A DNA stretch of 64,000 nucleotides from NCBI GenBank assembly GCA_016647705.1, contig CM028340.1, positions 10,555,001-10,619,000 on the forward strand, given 5' to 3'. Position 1 is the first letter of the stretch; each line of letters opens with the position of its first letter. The notes below the pieces were generated by a model. That model was not told the origin of the DNA, did not search any database, and saw only the letters and a program-made list of their open reading frames with translations. Positions 1 through 11,832 of the stretch are shown piece after piece. The DNA is from Eucommia ulmoides (taxonomy: Eukaryota > Streptophyta > Magnoliopsida > Garryales > Eucommiaceae). A program made the position numbers and the translations under genes.

Positions 1-246
1 GTGGAGCTCAGGGGACTAGACATAGGCCAGAATAGCTTGACCGAACCAAGATATATTCTTGTGTCTTGTATTGATTTATTATCTATATTGTGTTTTGGTG
101 TACACTTAGTATTCAACACATATCCAGTGTTTATCAAGATAATAATTGATTTATGAAAGTTAATTATTTGTGTTTAAGTATTTAATTGTTAATTTTTTGT
201 AACTACCTAATTCACTCCCCCTCTTGGGTAGCTTTTTGGACCAACA
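1..246 (+). mobile_element. 3' tail of a SIRE-type Ty1/copia LTR
   Basis: The sequence matches, by eye, the last ~270 bp of the two SIRE-type LTRs later in the window (ends at 37960 and 49628). It shares the 'gtggagctc' start, the AATTCA...CTCTTGGGTA box and the terminal CCAACA. No primer-binding site follows position 246, so this is the end of a 3' LTR or a solo LTR rather than a 5' LTR. The rest of the LTR lies left of the window. Lineage is inferred from the other two copies, one of which is attached to SIRE-like reverse transcriptase. Confidence 0.75.
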
Positions 247-774
247 AAAACCAATTTAATAGTGTAGGCACCAAATGTGTCGAGTATTAAACATAAGGGC
301 CACTTAAATACCCACCAAACTTGAAGGACAAAAAAGTCATTTTCCCAAACAGAAAAGAAAGGGAAGTTATTTTGGATATGAAAAGGCAGAAAAACCCTTA
401 AACTGATGGCTAACCATAAAATTGGACAACAAAATTGCAATTTGGGTCAAATTAAAATTAAATTCAATCATATAAAACCAAATGTGCCAAACTCAAAATA
501 CTAAGGGTCAATTGAACACCCACCCCAAATATGAAGGACCAAACAAATCATTTTTTCATAAATAAAATATTATAAATTCCAAATCTCTATATTGAAATAT
601 TTCACAAATTTTGATATTGTATTTCTACAAAACTATATATATGAACGGAAGAGAAAACATTCTATAAAGAAATACCATCTTTACTCAAAACTCATATAAC
701 AATATAAGAGGCAATTCACATAAGTCTCTCAACTCACAAAAGTCTAGTCCACTCCACTTCTCTACTGCATTTTA
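247..774. other. AT-rich intergenic DNA with two copies of a short dispersed motif
   Basis: No gene is supported. Two related stretches (about 262-350 and 480-560) share the order 'aagggcca...acccacc...cttgaaggac...aagtcatttt'. The reverse complement of this motif forms the outer ends of the large inverted repeat at 1719-2682. These may therefore be degraded relatives of that element. Short open frames here lack recognisable protein features. Confidence 0.4.
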
Positions 775-1230
775 GGGTTAATGACTCTTTGTTCCTGATG
801 GTTACGCTTGTTATACATTGTTCCCCTATGTTATTTTCGTCAGCACTTTGCCTCTTGTAGTGGTGGACAAAATTGCAGCACTAACGGTTTCCATCCAAGT
901 TAATATTTTATTTTATTTTGGCTCACTAGCAGCTTCCAAGATTGGGGCTCCGTTTTGCATGATTTCCCGCCAATCTCGAAAGATTATATTGATCAATGTT
1001 ATAGGAAAGACTTGTATTTGGCCACCTACAACTACATGATCAATCCAGTTCCTACAATACATGATTGGGTTCAAACTAGAGGGAGATTTTGGAGGGAAAT
1101 CATACAAAACAGAGCCCCGATATCAGCAGCCGCACATGAGCCACAAAAACCATTAATTTAAATGAAAATTGTAAGTGTTGCACTTTAGTCCACCACCACA
1201 GGGGCCAAAATGGTGAAGAAAATAAGATAT
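775..1230. mobile_element. truncated Mutator-type foldback MITE
   Basis: The left end begins GGGTTAAT and runs into a 'cactttgcc..tgtagtggtgg' arm, the terminal sequence of the better-preserved elements at 9743 and 10706. The right arm (about 1087-1230) is the inverted complement of about 825-975, with matching 'ggctca', 'ggggctc' and 'atgatttccc' blocks, so the whole unit folds back. The right outer terminus is missing. In one frame, residues coded at 955-1125 resemble the segment after the SWIM finger in MuDR transposases (DYIDQCYRKDLYLATYNYMI). This may be a scrap of transposase or chance, since the region is palindromic. Confidence 0.45.
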
Positions 1231-1718
1231 CTTTATATCTTTATTTATACTTCATTGACATACAACATATCTTAATCCACTTATTGCACACTAACTCACT
1301 AATAAATAAAAAATTACTAAATCAGATTTATTATTTTCAACATTACGATGTTTGGATTAGGTTGTTGGAAAACAAATTTTAAAACGAAGTCCATAGACCT
1401 TTTCATCAGAGCGTCACCATGTTGAACAAGTTGTATTTCATTACGTTATATAGACTTGAAACTTTCATGTGTCAATGGATTACTTTCACAAGTGTTAGGG
1501 GACGTTTAACCTAAAATCGTTTTATGTCATCCACTGTACTTAAAATTGTTCTCAAATTTTGACCAAATCGATTTCCTCTCCTAAAAAACTGTACTCTGAA
1601 GTCTTGCAATAAAAAATAAATTTATCATAAAACAAATATGCCCTAATTTTTTTTTCGTAAAACATTTACAAATAGCCCTAGACGTTTTGGAATAGTGTAT
1701 TGTGTCCACAAAGACATA
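1231..1718. other. AT-rich intergenic DNA
   Basis: Nothing recognisable as a gene, RNA or repeat was found in this stretch. Open frames are short and AT-driven. Confidence 0.5.
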
Positions 1719-2682
1719 GGAAAATGACTTTTTTACTACTCCAAGTTTAGGGTTGATGTCCAAGTGTAACCTAATATTTAGATTCAACAAATTTATTTTC
1801 TTAATTATTAAATTAGTTTTAATTTGAGCTCAATTTTCTATTTTACTTTTAAAATTAATTGCATATATTTTCCAATCAACTTTTTATTTTATATTTTTTC
1901 TCCCTTTTTCTCCTGGAAAGATCACCGTCGGCGCAGCCGTTAGTGAGGGCTCCAGCTACTCTCTCTCTCCTTCTATTTCTCTCTGTGCCAAAAAAATAAT
2001 ACATTAAAAAAATTACACTAACCCCGGTGCTCAACCCTCTCACCCTGCAACTTCCAACCAACATCCCACCTCCTTTGCCCCCGCTGCAATTGCCGCCCAT
2101 CCTTGTCCCTCTGTCCCCCCTTCCTCCTCCGCATCCTCTTCTTATTCTTCTTCTTCTCTGCACACCTATCTCTCTTTGTAGACACACACACACACACATA
2201 TGTACGTGTATAGATAGATAGATAGATAGATAGATAAAAATGGGTGTGAGAATAAAAGAAGAATAAGAGGAGGAGGAAGGGACATGTGCGATGGTTGCAA
2301 AAGGGGCAAATGAGGTGGGGTGGCGCTGGAAGTTGCAGGGTAAGGGGGTTGAGGGGTGTGTGTGTGTGGGGGGGGGGGGGGGGGGGGTTAGTGTAATATT
2401 TTTGGAATTTTTTTTTTCCTGGAGCGAGAGAGAGAAAAGCGCCGGAGTCATCACCAACGGCCGGGCCAACGGTGGTCTTTCGTCAGAGAAGAACGGGAGG
2501 AAGAATAGGTAGAAAAAATATAAAATAAAAATTCATAGAAAAATATGTATAATTAATTTTAGGGGTTAAAATAGTAAATTTGAATCACATTAAAATTAAT
2601 AGTTTAAAGACCAAATCACTAAATATCAAGGATGATTTAAAAGCCCACCCCAGACTTGAATGATCACAAAAGTCATTTTTCC
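1719..2682. repeat. large imperfect inverted repeat (foldback, arms ~460 bp)
   Basis: The left arm (1719-~2180) and right arm (~2240-2682) are imperfect reverse complements along their length. Paired landmarks include GGAAAATGACTTTT at the outer ends, TTTTTATTTTATATTTTTTCT at 1880 and 2520, 'attacactaacccc' at 2015 and 2385, and 'ccctgcaacttcca' at 2044 and 2330. The loop holds (CA)n, a (GATA)n run at 2211-2236 and, in the right arm, a run of 20 G at 2368-2387. Open frames of 60-197 codons here are low-complexity translations of the arms and are not genes. A non-autonomous DNA element is the likely origin; no clear target duplication was found. Confidence 0.75.
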
Positions 2683-4265
2683 CACGTACTTTTAATATTT
2701 TTTTATGAAATACACTCTTATTTCATTCTAACTTCCTTTCATTCATTTATTTATTTTGACTCTCTCCACCCCCACTGACCTTCATCTCCGTGTCTCACCC
2801 AAACACTAAAGGAATATTATATTTTTATTAGCTATACTGTGGGGGTGGATCCTTGAGCTTTGCCAACTTATTTACTTTAATTCAATAAAAAAAAATATTT
2901 TTAATAATTTTACACGAAAAATAAGTTACCTTCAGCACGTAGTCTTTTAATAAATATATTTTCATTAATTCATCAATTCATTAAACCTAAACTATTTTTC
3001 TTTAATATTTTTGTCACGACGATTCGTCTAAAAAATAAGAGACAAAAGTCTGAATTGTTATTAGGAAAAATGTCTTACATAAAGTGAAAAAAAAAATAAA
3101 AAAAAATAAATAAATAAATCTCATTAGAAGGACATGTGTTGAGCGCAACTCATTCTCCATAAAAAATTATTAACAACATTTTTAAGAGATAGTTAGTGGG
3201 AGATCCTCAAAATTATTAATAAGCAGTCCCCAAAGAAATAATTACTTCAATTCTAATCTCATCTATTAGAATTCATGCAAACTAATATTCCAATTAGGGA
3301 TGCGATGCCAACCGCCCGACCACTGCAGGCCAACGAATTTTAGCCACCGTCAATCGGCGTTGAACCACTGGTTGTAAGAATTTTTCATAATTAACATTAT
3401 GAATTTTTTAGTTAAAATTTTTAGTGTATTTTTTAATTATATTTTTATATTTTTTTTTTAGTTTTAATTCATGTGATTTTAGGTTAATCGGCAACCAAAA
3501 AATTAGTTCCATGTAACTAAAAAATATACTAAAAAATGTAACTAAAAAATGTACTCTAGTGTAACTACAAAATACACTTAATAAATAGTTATGTGTAATT
3601 TAAAAATAATTACATTTAACCAAAAAAATTATGGGGGTCAGTAGCCGGACTTTGCTACTGAAAAGTTTGAGGTCTGGCTGTTGGGCTATGGTGGGTTTGT
3701 GGTAGGCTAGATGGGGGGTTCGTAGTATGCTAGATGGTGGTGGTGGTGCCGATGGTGTTTGGAAGACAATGGTGGTAGCTGTGAATAATGGTGGTGGCTT
3801 TGAACGGTGTCCGTATGTGGTAGTCGTTGGTCGATTGGTGGTGGAGGTGTTCACCGTAGGTGTGGTAGCAATGATTGGTTAGCTCGGTTGTGAAGGAAGA
3901 AGGGGAGTGGTATGGTCATCCAAGGAAGATAACAGAAGGAGAAGAGGAAAATATATATAACAAAAATACACAATGGACCCTTGTGGTTTAAAATAGTATT
4001 ACAATATTTTCTTTTAAAATCTTAAAGGATATAAATATCATTTGATATTAATTATTAAAATTCTTTGACTTTTACCCTTTGATTGTTAAAATTAACGGAA
4101 TATTTAACTATTAGACTTAAGTCTTAAATACGGAGATTGATGAAAATAATATAAATATGCAAAGTACAATTCAGTCTAACTATAAAAATACAAAATGTAA
4201 TTAACCCTTCTTCCGACCACTAATCTCGCATAATATCCATATGCTCTCTATCTCTCTCTCCTAAT
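2683..4265. other. AT-rich intergenic DNA with a GGT-rich patch
   Basis: No gene is supported. Around 3505-3600 a 'atgtaactaaaaaat' motif is repeated several times. 3640-3880 is GGT/GGTGGT-rich and gives a low-complexity 84-codon frame on the minus strand (proline/threonine-rich) that I do not regard as coding. The rest is poly-A/T-rich. Confidence 0.5.
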
Positions 4266-4854
4266 CAATGTTTTAAGAACTGGACCGAACCGCCCGGTTC
4301 AACCAGTTGAACCGCTACCCGGGCTAGTTTTCGGTCCGGTTAACCCCTCAAAGCTGTTTTAGCCTAAAACCGTCGAACCGGCTGAACCGCCGGACTGCTG
4401 AGCCTCTTTTCCCCAGTCTCGAGATCTTTCTCTCTAAGTACGGTTCGCCATATTTCAGTGAGTACTCTACCCCTCGTATTGGAATGAGCCACAGAAAATC
4501 GACCCTTTTTTTTTTTTTTTTTTTACATTCCTCATTTGTATAAATTGCTTACCCGAAAAAAACCTAAATCCTCAAAACGCGTAGCTGCTGCCTTACCGCC
4601 TCCATTTGCTTCTCTCCCTCGTACGTCGTTCAACAGATCAACAACTCCATCTCTCTTTCAGCTCCGATCTCTCTATTTTATGTTGCCTCCAAAGAAGACA
4701 AAGTCAGAACTCTTCCTTGTGCAGCTCCGACGACATCTTTTGTCTCCCCTACAGCCTCCGATAGTCTGACGACTGCAGATGATGCATGTAGACAGCACAA
4801 GAACGATTAGGCCCTGTTGAGGATTTAAGATGGGGTTTTATCGGCTTGTGACTA

Positions 4855-4908
<54 letters not shown>

Positions 4909-5157
4909 GGGTGACCCTAATTGCTTCTAGTTGCTCTTTGGTAGCGTTTGGTTGCAGGGATAGGGAATTGGGGCATTTGGTTACTGTGATATTCTTTTAT
5001 ATGATCTAGACATAATTATTTTTATTGTGCTTTGGATTATGTGATTTGTTGTTCTATGACGTCACAGTTCAACTGCGGTTTGCCGATCGTTTGAACTTGT
5101 GACCCGTGATTCGGTGACTTTTTTATTTGGATATCGGATCTAGTTTTTAAAACGTTG
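4266..5157. mobile_element. hAT-like non-autonomous element
   Basis: Ends are CAATGTTTTAAGAACT on the left and, inverted, CAACGTTTTAAAAACT on the right. Flanking octamers CTCCTAAT (4258-4265) and CTCTTAGT (5158-5165) match at 6 of 8 positions, consistent with an old 8-bp hAT-type target duplication. The left part is rich in CCGGTTCAACC-like inverted motifs typical of a common plant MITE group. The interior contains a T-run, a pyrimidine-rich leader-like stretch (4540-4750) and a (GA)n run at 4860-4907. No transposase is present. Confidence 0.55.
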
Positions 5158-5606
5158 CTCTTAGTTGTACCGATACATGGGAACAATTATCCTTAATGGT
5201 ATAATTCAAATATTAAAAAGTTGAGGAATTGAAACCAAATGGACAACTACTAAGAACACCTATTATCATCTTAATCTTAATAATATTTGAGATACTTTTA
5301 ATCTTTTTAATATGATTATTTGGGATATTTTTATTTTATTTATATAATATATAGTGGGACCCAAAATAAATTTCCCTAAATAAGGGATAAAACTTAAATA
5401 TATAGTGGGCCCGAAATAAATTACCCTACAGGAAGAAAGCCGCCAGCGTGCATTGCTTGCGTGCACACAAACAAAAAAATTTACCCAAGCATTACGCGCT
5501 GAAATTTGTCCATTCAGTACAGTCAACATCGACACCCAATCCCCGCGAAACGCAAGACACTTACTGGTCAAAAATGAGTGGGTGGCGGATTTTTAAGAGT
5601 TTGCCA
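5158..5606. other. AT-rich intergenic DNA
   Basis: Nothing identifiable. A 'tatatagtgggaccc/gcccgaaataaatt' segment is present twice (about 5347-5380 and 5400-5430), suggesting a small duplication. Confidence 0.45.
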
Positions 5607-5614
5607 CTCTGGAT

Positions 5615-6481
5615 TAGGGGTCGGCAATGGGCCGGGCCGGGCCTGCCCGGCCCGAAATAACTGAAGCCCGACTGGGCCCGGGCCCGGGCCCATCGGGCTT
5701 TGACTGGTCAACGGGCTTGTCGGGCTCGAGCCGGGCATGAATTGAGGAAGTCCAAGCCCGTCCAATAGGCCCACACATTTCGGATATACGGGCTTCGGGA
5801 TCGGGCTTGAAAGCCCGAATTTCGGGCTTTTTTATTTTTCAAAATAATTCAAATATTTTTTTTTACAAATGATTGAGGGAAAAAGGATTTGAATACTAGA
5901 CCTCTTATAAGAAGGACAACCATACAAACCACTAGACTACAAGTCTTGGTTATGTATACATATCAAGTGAAAATAGTTAAAGAGTAATGCTCAATTGTCA
6001 AAATAATTTTAAGTTTTAAAACATGTTATCATTTTTTTAAAAATATTTTTTAATTAAATTTATATAAATTAATATAAGACTTTATTTTTTTTTGACTTTA
6101 TTAAAATTTATTTTTAGTTTAAAAAATAAAATAGGTATTCTATTAAAAATTTCAAACTTAATAAATAAAATTTGAGAATTGAATATAAGACTTGATACAC
6201 ATGTTATAATAGTTGAGGTATTAATTGTATTTCAATTGGATTTAATTAAATTGACGATGAAAATTCAAGTTCAAATTCATGAAATTTTTTATCCTCTCAT
6301 GGACCTCATCTAAATAATGAGACAAATTGAAATTTAGGTTAGCCATATCAAATATGAATAAATAAATAAATAAAAATAATAATCAACAATATAATAGTAG
6401 GAAATCAAATTAATGTTACCGAAAACGGAGCTAATAATTTAAAACAGTGAAGGATTTTCAATGAATAATAATAAATATATA

Positions 6482-6538
<57 letters not shown>

Positions 6539-6826
6539 TATATACATAAAATTAAAAAATATTGAGTCTTATATTGATAAAGCCTTATATCATTTGGATT
6601 TAATTGAATTGACGATGAGAATCAAACTTCAAATTCACGAAGTTCTTAATCCTCATCTAAAGAATGAGACAAATTGAAATTCATGCAGTCATTATCAAAT
6701 ATGAATAAATAAACAATTAAAAATAATAATCAATAATATAATAGTAGAAAATCAAATTAATGTTACAAAAAATGGAATAAATAGTTGAAGGCGATGAAGG
6801 ATATTAGGTATTAAGTGAATAAATAA

Positions 6827-6888
<62 letters not shown>

Positions 6889-7132
6889 TACATAAATAAA
6901 GTCATATATGAGTTGGATATAATTAAATTGGTTATGAGGATCCAACTTCAAATTCTTGAATCTATTAATCATCATTTAAAGAATGAGACAAATTGAAATT
7001 TATGTTAGCAATTATCAAATATCAAATATAAATAAATAAACAATTAAGAATAATAATCAATAATATAATAGTAAGAAATTAGATTAATGATATCGAAACA
7101 GAGCAAATAATTGAAATATTAGATATTAGGTT

Positions 7133-7183
<51 letters not shown>

Positions 7184-7398
7184 GTAAAAAAAATAAAGTT
7201 TTACATTAATAAAGTCAAAAAATATATAATTTTTAAGTTTAAAATAGATTTAGTTAAATGAGAAATATTTTTAAAAAATGATAACAAATGTTTTAAAAAT
7301 GGGCTCGGGCCGGGCCAAGCCCGGTGGGCTCGGGTGGGCTTTGGGCCGCCCATGGGCTTTGGGCCGCCCATGGGCTTTGGGCTTTTTGGAGAGCCCTA
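5615..7398. mobile_element. hAT-like non-autonomous element with perfect 8-bp target duplication
   Basis: The element starts TAGGGGTCGGC and ends, inverted, TAGGGCTCTCC. It is flanked by identical octamers CTCTGGAT at 5607-5614 and 7399-7406, the 8-bp duplication expected of hAT transposons. Both termini are GC-rich, with GGGCCGGGCC-type inverted motifs. Sub-terminal AT-rich arms also pair (near 6010 and 7240). The middle is a threefold tandem repeat with TA microsatellites. No transposase frame is present, so mobilisation would have relied on an enzyme in trans. Confidence 0.85.
6233..7180. repeat. three tandem units inside the hAT-like element, each ending in (TA)n
   Basis: Units begin near 6233, 6594 and 6911. 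Each carries 'aatgagacaaattgaaatt', 'atcaaatatgaataaataaa' and 'aataatcaataatataatag' in the same order and ends in a TA run (6492-6530, 6833-6887, 7138-7180). Unit spacing is ~361 then ~317 bp. The units are clearly diverged from one another, so the triplication is not recent. Confidence 0.8.
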
Positions 7399-7406
7399 CT
7401 CTGGAT

Positions 7407-7749
7407 GGATATAGATTTTTTTTATATATATTTTCAAATGGGCGAATTATAATTTTGATCCATGCTCACGTTTTTTGACCCTACATTTTTTTTTTAATCA
7501 AAGTGGTCATCGTATTTGTAACCATTTTTTTAATTGATCCTTTCGTCAAAAAATAGAATTAATTTTGATGAATTTTTGCATGTGACTTACACACGTTATA
7601 TTTGAAGGGTAAAAATGTAGTTTTATTATTTTTTTCTTTTTTTCGTTTATCTGTTTCTTTTTTCTTTCTTCTTTTTGTTCTTCTCATGCCAATCTGTGAT
7701 GCCGTGAGATCGAGAGGGAGGAGTAAGATCTGACCACCATTGTGCTAAC

Positions 7750-7792
<43 letters not shown>

Positions 7793-8990
7793 CCAAATCA
7801 GAAACGATCGGTGGCAACGGGGCTGTGGTGGCGCAGGGGAAAGGGGCGGTGACCAAGATTTACCCCCTCTGGCACAGCCCCATCCCCAAAAACTTGATTT
7901 CTTAATCGAAAAATCCACCTTCCGGAAATTCAAAATCTCCTTCGTCATACGATCTGATTCCATCATTAGTTTGATCTCAACTCCACTAAAGATGCAGAGT
8001 TGTCGTCACCGTCGTCCAAATGAGGAAGAAGCTGAAAACATAAACTAAATACAGAATGGCCTCTAAGTTTTTGATCTAAATCTTCATCATTGGGTATTTC
8101 ATGGTTAAAAAAATATTTCAACTGAAAGTTTGTTAATTGTTCTCAATTTTTCGAGGTCTGAAACCGAGATGGTGTTTGTGTTTGTGGTTGAGTTGTAGAG
8201 TAGGGTAAGCATGGCATGGCTGTAGGGAAGGTTGGGAGGGGAAGATTAGCGGAGGCGGTTGCACGGTTCGCTGTTGCTGGAGTAGGGAACAAATGGGAGT
8301 AGGGAGGAGAAATCACGAATAGGGGGAGGAGCAAGGGGTTTGGAACATGGGAGAGATGTGTCAAAATATTTTTGGCGGTTGGAGGTGGTGGATGGAAGTG
8401 TGGTGTCCGTGTGTTTATGGTTGGTGGTGGTAGCCGTGTGGTGATGGTCGGAGGTGGTGGCCGGAGTACTGCAGAATGTGTGGAAAACAAAAACAAAAAT
8501 AGGTTATAAAAAATACATTTTGACCATTTTAATTTTGAAAAATTCTGCAAATAGATTCCTGTGAATTAATTAGAACAAAATGACTAAATTACCCTTAATT
8601 TCAAAGTGACTGACACAATTATCCCTGATTTTAACGGTTAAAATTATGGACAATTGTGTCCTTTTACTTAGAAATAAAGAGTAATTTAGTTATTTTATTC
8701 TAATAAATTCTATAGGGTTTATTTAAAAGTCATCCAAAGTTGTGAGGTGTAAAACATATTTTTCCTATCACACTTCAGCCTAAGCCCCCAACGCCCGAGG
8801 CCAGGCGTGATATATAAATGTGTACTAATATATAATTTTTTTTTTTCTAAAAAATATTTAACAAAATCAAAATTCAGAAATACAAATGTCCCCCCTCCAA
8901 AAAAATGAACCTTTCACGGTTCACACATATTCTGCCAATCATAAAAAAAGACACCACCCTCTAACTCTACCTAATGCCATTAGTGGATCC

Positions 8991-9030
<40 letters not shown>

Positions 9031-9733
9031 TTAAAGGGTTATTTATATATTTTAATATTTAATTATTTTTAAATAGGTAAGGGAAAAATTGATATTACAA
9101 TAAAAATATTATTAATTTTTTATTTATAAGGGAGATAAGTGGTCTTTCACCAAAATGATAAGGAAGTTGACTGGTAAAATGGTAAAATGAAAGGGAGAGA
9201 TCTTACTTGTGGCAAAACAACATGTAAGTGGTATAAACATGGCAACATATTTAAACGCTAAAAAATAAAAAAAGAAATAAAAAAAAAGAAATGAGACTAG
9301 TTCAAAAGGAGGAGGTAAGCAGAAATTGATACTATTGACTGAACAGTAGGAGAAACATTGGTATGAATATTCATAAAAACTTGAAGGACTAATCAAATAA
9401 TTAAGAGCTGGTGGCGACAAATCTATTGACCTACTTGTGGACCAGTAAGAGTGGGGAATTGGTGAGGGCCATAATTGCGTCCAAACCGAGAGATTATCGA
9501 AACAAAGAAGACAAAATGGTTCGGATTTAACCATGGTGAAATGATTTTGGTTTAAGTTCTGGATTCAAAATTTAAAACCGATGCGATTTTTGTTTCGGTT
9601 TTTATTTTTGCAATGTAATTGAAAAATCGAACTGTGTAATTGAACTGCGAACTAAACCGTATACCTGTTGTTTTAGATCTATTCTTCTGTATATATTATC
9701 TTTGTTTTTCTTTTAATTAAAATTTTACCTATA
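7407..9733. other. intergenic DNA, low-complexity stretches, no supported gene
   Basis: Contains a (CT)n run at 7751-7786, purine/GGT-rich sequence at 8140-8480 giving low-complexity proline-rich frames on the minus strand, and a minus-strand 136-codon frame (9124-9534) that is hydrophobic and serine-rich but matches no family I know. None is strong enough to call a gene. Parts resemble leader-like pyrimidine-rich DNA seen in gene-capturing plant elements, but no terminal repeats could be paired. Confidence 0.45.
8995..9028. repeat. (AAT)n microsatellite
   Basis: An uninterrupted trinucleotide run of about eleven units is visible. Confidence 0.95.
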
Positions 9734-9742
9734 ATTTATATA

Positions 9743-10005
9743 GGGTTGATTACGTTTTATCTCCAGTAGTTATATCATTTTGTACTTTGCCCCCTATAAT
9801 ATTTTTGTCACCATTTTGCTCATTTTTGTTAAGTTTTGTTGCATTTTAATACTTGATATTGGTATAACCACAGGGGGTAAATTGTTGACAAGGGAGTAAA
9901 GTGCAACAAAGGTTTAACCACAAGGAGCAAAGTGGTGATACGAATATCATAGGGAGACAAAGTGCAAAATGGCCTTAACTATGGGAGGTAAAGTGTAATT
10001 AATCC
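9743..10005. mobile_element. Mutator-type MITE with perfect 9-bp target duplication
   Basis: This 263-bp foldback element starts GGGTTGATTAC and ends, inverted, GGATTAATTACACTTT. Inner arms carry 'actttgccccc' and the inverse 'gggggtaaa..gtgcaa'. Identical nonamers ATTTATATA flank it (9734-9742 and 10006-10014). A 9-bp duplication with ends starting GG is the Mutator superfamily signature. It contains no coding sequence. Confidence 0.85.
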
Positions 10006-10014
10006 ATTTATATA

Positions 10015-10696
10015 AACACACATTATCTTCAGAATTTATCATTTGGTTATTTGTTTTTTTATGACATTTGAACTTCATGTTTTATACTTTATTTATGTTC
10101 CTGATATCTATTATAAAGTTAGTGATTTAATGGTTTAATTTTTTTAATTTGAAATTTATGTTTTATATTTTATTTATGTTTTTGTTTATAATTGTATGCA
10201 TTCATATTGTTAGTAAGTAATGAGTCGTAATTACATACACAAAAATATATAAGTTAATGGGTTTGTGGTTTTGTGAGTTTGATTTTGCGTTTTTATAAAA
10301 CTAAAAGTTTTGTTTAAAATCGAGTTTTAAGAAAACGATGGTTTACAATTTAATTTTGGGTTTGATATTTTCTTAACAGATTTAATTTTAGCTTCACACA
10401 ACTCGGACCAAAATCGAGCCACTGCCATCCCTAACACCATATTTAAACTAGTATAGTTTTCCAATTTCTAGATATTTGCATTTATATGTTCCTAAATATT
10501 TATTTATGTTCTTTAAAATTTGGAAAAGAACAAAAAATTATGAAGCAATTACATATACAATTTTTGGACTTGGACGTATTAAGTAGTGAGATAATTAAAA
10601 GGTCTTCCATAAAAGATGTTCCAATAACTTATAACGATAATTATTTTGTTGTATTAGTCTATATTTATTACGATAATTTTTCATTCTTTACTATAT
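10015..10696. other. AT-rich intergenic DNA
   Basis: No gene or clear repeat is seen. An 82-codon plus-strand frame (10486-10734) runs into the next MITE and has no recognisable features. Confidence 0.5.
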
Positions 10697-10705
10697 ATAT
10701 TTTAA

Positions 10706-11007
10706 GGGTTAATTACACTTTGCCCCATGGTTAAGTCATTTTACACTTTGCCCCCTGTGGTATTCACGTCCTCACTTTGCCTCCTGTGGTTAGGCATTTG
10801 TTACACTTTATCCCCCTCGTCAACACTTTGCCCTCTATAGTTATACCTACATCAAGTGGTAAAGTGCAACAAAACCTAACTATAAGGGACAAATGAAGTG
10901 GTAAAGTGCAACAAAGTCTAACTGCAAGGGGCAAAGTAGTGATGAAAATACTATAGGGGACAAAGTGCAAAACGACCTAACTACAGGGGGTAAAGTGTAA
11001 CTAATCC
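10706..11007. mobile_element. Mutator-type foldback MITE, same family as 9743
   Basis: It starts GGGTTAATTACACTTTGCC and ends, inverted, GGATTAGTTACACTTTACC. Internal arms alternate 'actttgcccc' with 'tgtggtta' and their complements. Flanking nonamers ATATTTTAA and ATTTTTTCA agree at 7 of 9 positions, consistent with a decayed 9-bp duplication. A 68-codon minus-strand frame here is simply the repeat translated. Confidence 0.8.
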
Positions 11008-11767
11008 ATTTTTTCAAATGTGTCTAATTAAATAAATATTATAAGGACATCATGATTGAGTGTCTCAATAAGAATTTAAAAGGACATTATTTAGGGGCAT
11101 TCAGTGGGAGGTCCCTTATTTTACCCCTAATTGATAAAAGTCTCAGAGACGGAAGAAACTTTAGTTTTAGTTCTGTCTATTTTACATGTAATAACTTTGT
11201 GTGTAAAATTTTGTTACATTTTACAAATATTATTGTATTTTGTAACATGTAACAATTTTGTGTGTACAAGTTTGTTAGATGTAACAAAAATCACACAAAA
11301 TACATGTAATTAGTTACTGGTAACTAAATGTACACAAATACATGTAACTAATATTAAACTAATTTATGTGTTCAATATTTGTTAAATGTCACAAAATATT
11401 ATACATATATATGTAATTGTAATATGTAATTAATATTATATGAGTACATGTAATAAAAAATACACAGATATATGTAAAAAAATAACAATTATGAAATTGT
11501 AACTAATATTCGTTACATGTAACTAATATTCACTATAAAACTGAATTTACTCATTAATTTCTCCCTACAATTCCTGAAATGTTCCTACAATCCCTACAAT
11601 GCTAGACTAAAATTCAGGTGAAATTCAACTTAAGGGACTAAATCAAAACCTAATAATAAGAAAGGTGTAATCGCGAATTAAACCTTAAAAATAGGACTAA
11701 TCGCCGATTTTTTCCATTATTTACAAATTGTCTCTAAAAATATTGTCCTAATATGTAGTTCTTGTTT

Positions 11768-11769
<2 letters not shown>
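11008..11769. other. AT-rich DNA with scattered TGTAACA-like words
   Basis: From 11180 to 11530 words such as 'acatgtaat', 'tgttacatttt' and 'gtaacatgtaac' recur, resembling the palindromic motif found around the gene at the right end of the window. No gene is supported. Confidence 0.45.

Positions 11770-11828
<59 letters not shown>
11770..11828. repeat. (TG)n/(TA)n microsatellite
   Basis: A TG run (about 11770-11780) passes into a TA run that ends where the Mutator-like element begins. The repeat obscures any target duplication on this side. Confidence 0.95.

Positions 11829-11832
<4 letters not shown>

Noticed and set aside
955..1161. Possible MuDR transposase C-terminal fragment
   Set aside because: Words such as YLATYNYMINPV fit the family, but the stretch lies in a foldback and the SWIM finger is absent; kept only as a remark on the MITE.
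1876..2469. 197-codon open frame on the minus strand
   Set aside because: Low-complexity translation of the inverted repeat (poly-Pro, poly-Arg/Gly, IYLSIYLSI from GATA repeats); no conserved protein features.
8143..8550. 135-codon minus-strand frame
   Set aside because: Translation of GGT-rich DNA into Pro/Thr-rich sequence; no domain, no splice or promoter context.
9124..9534. 136-codon minus-strand frame
   Set aside because: Hydrophobic and aromatic-rich, no family recognised, AT-rich composition like its surroundings; insufficient for a gene call.
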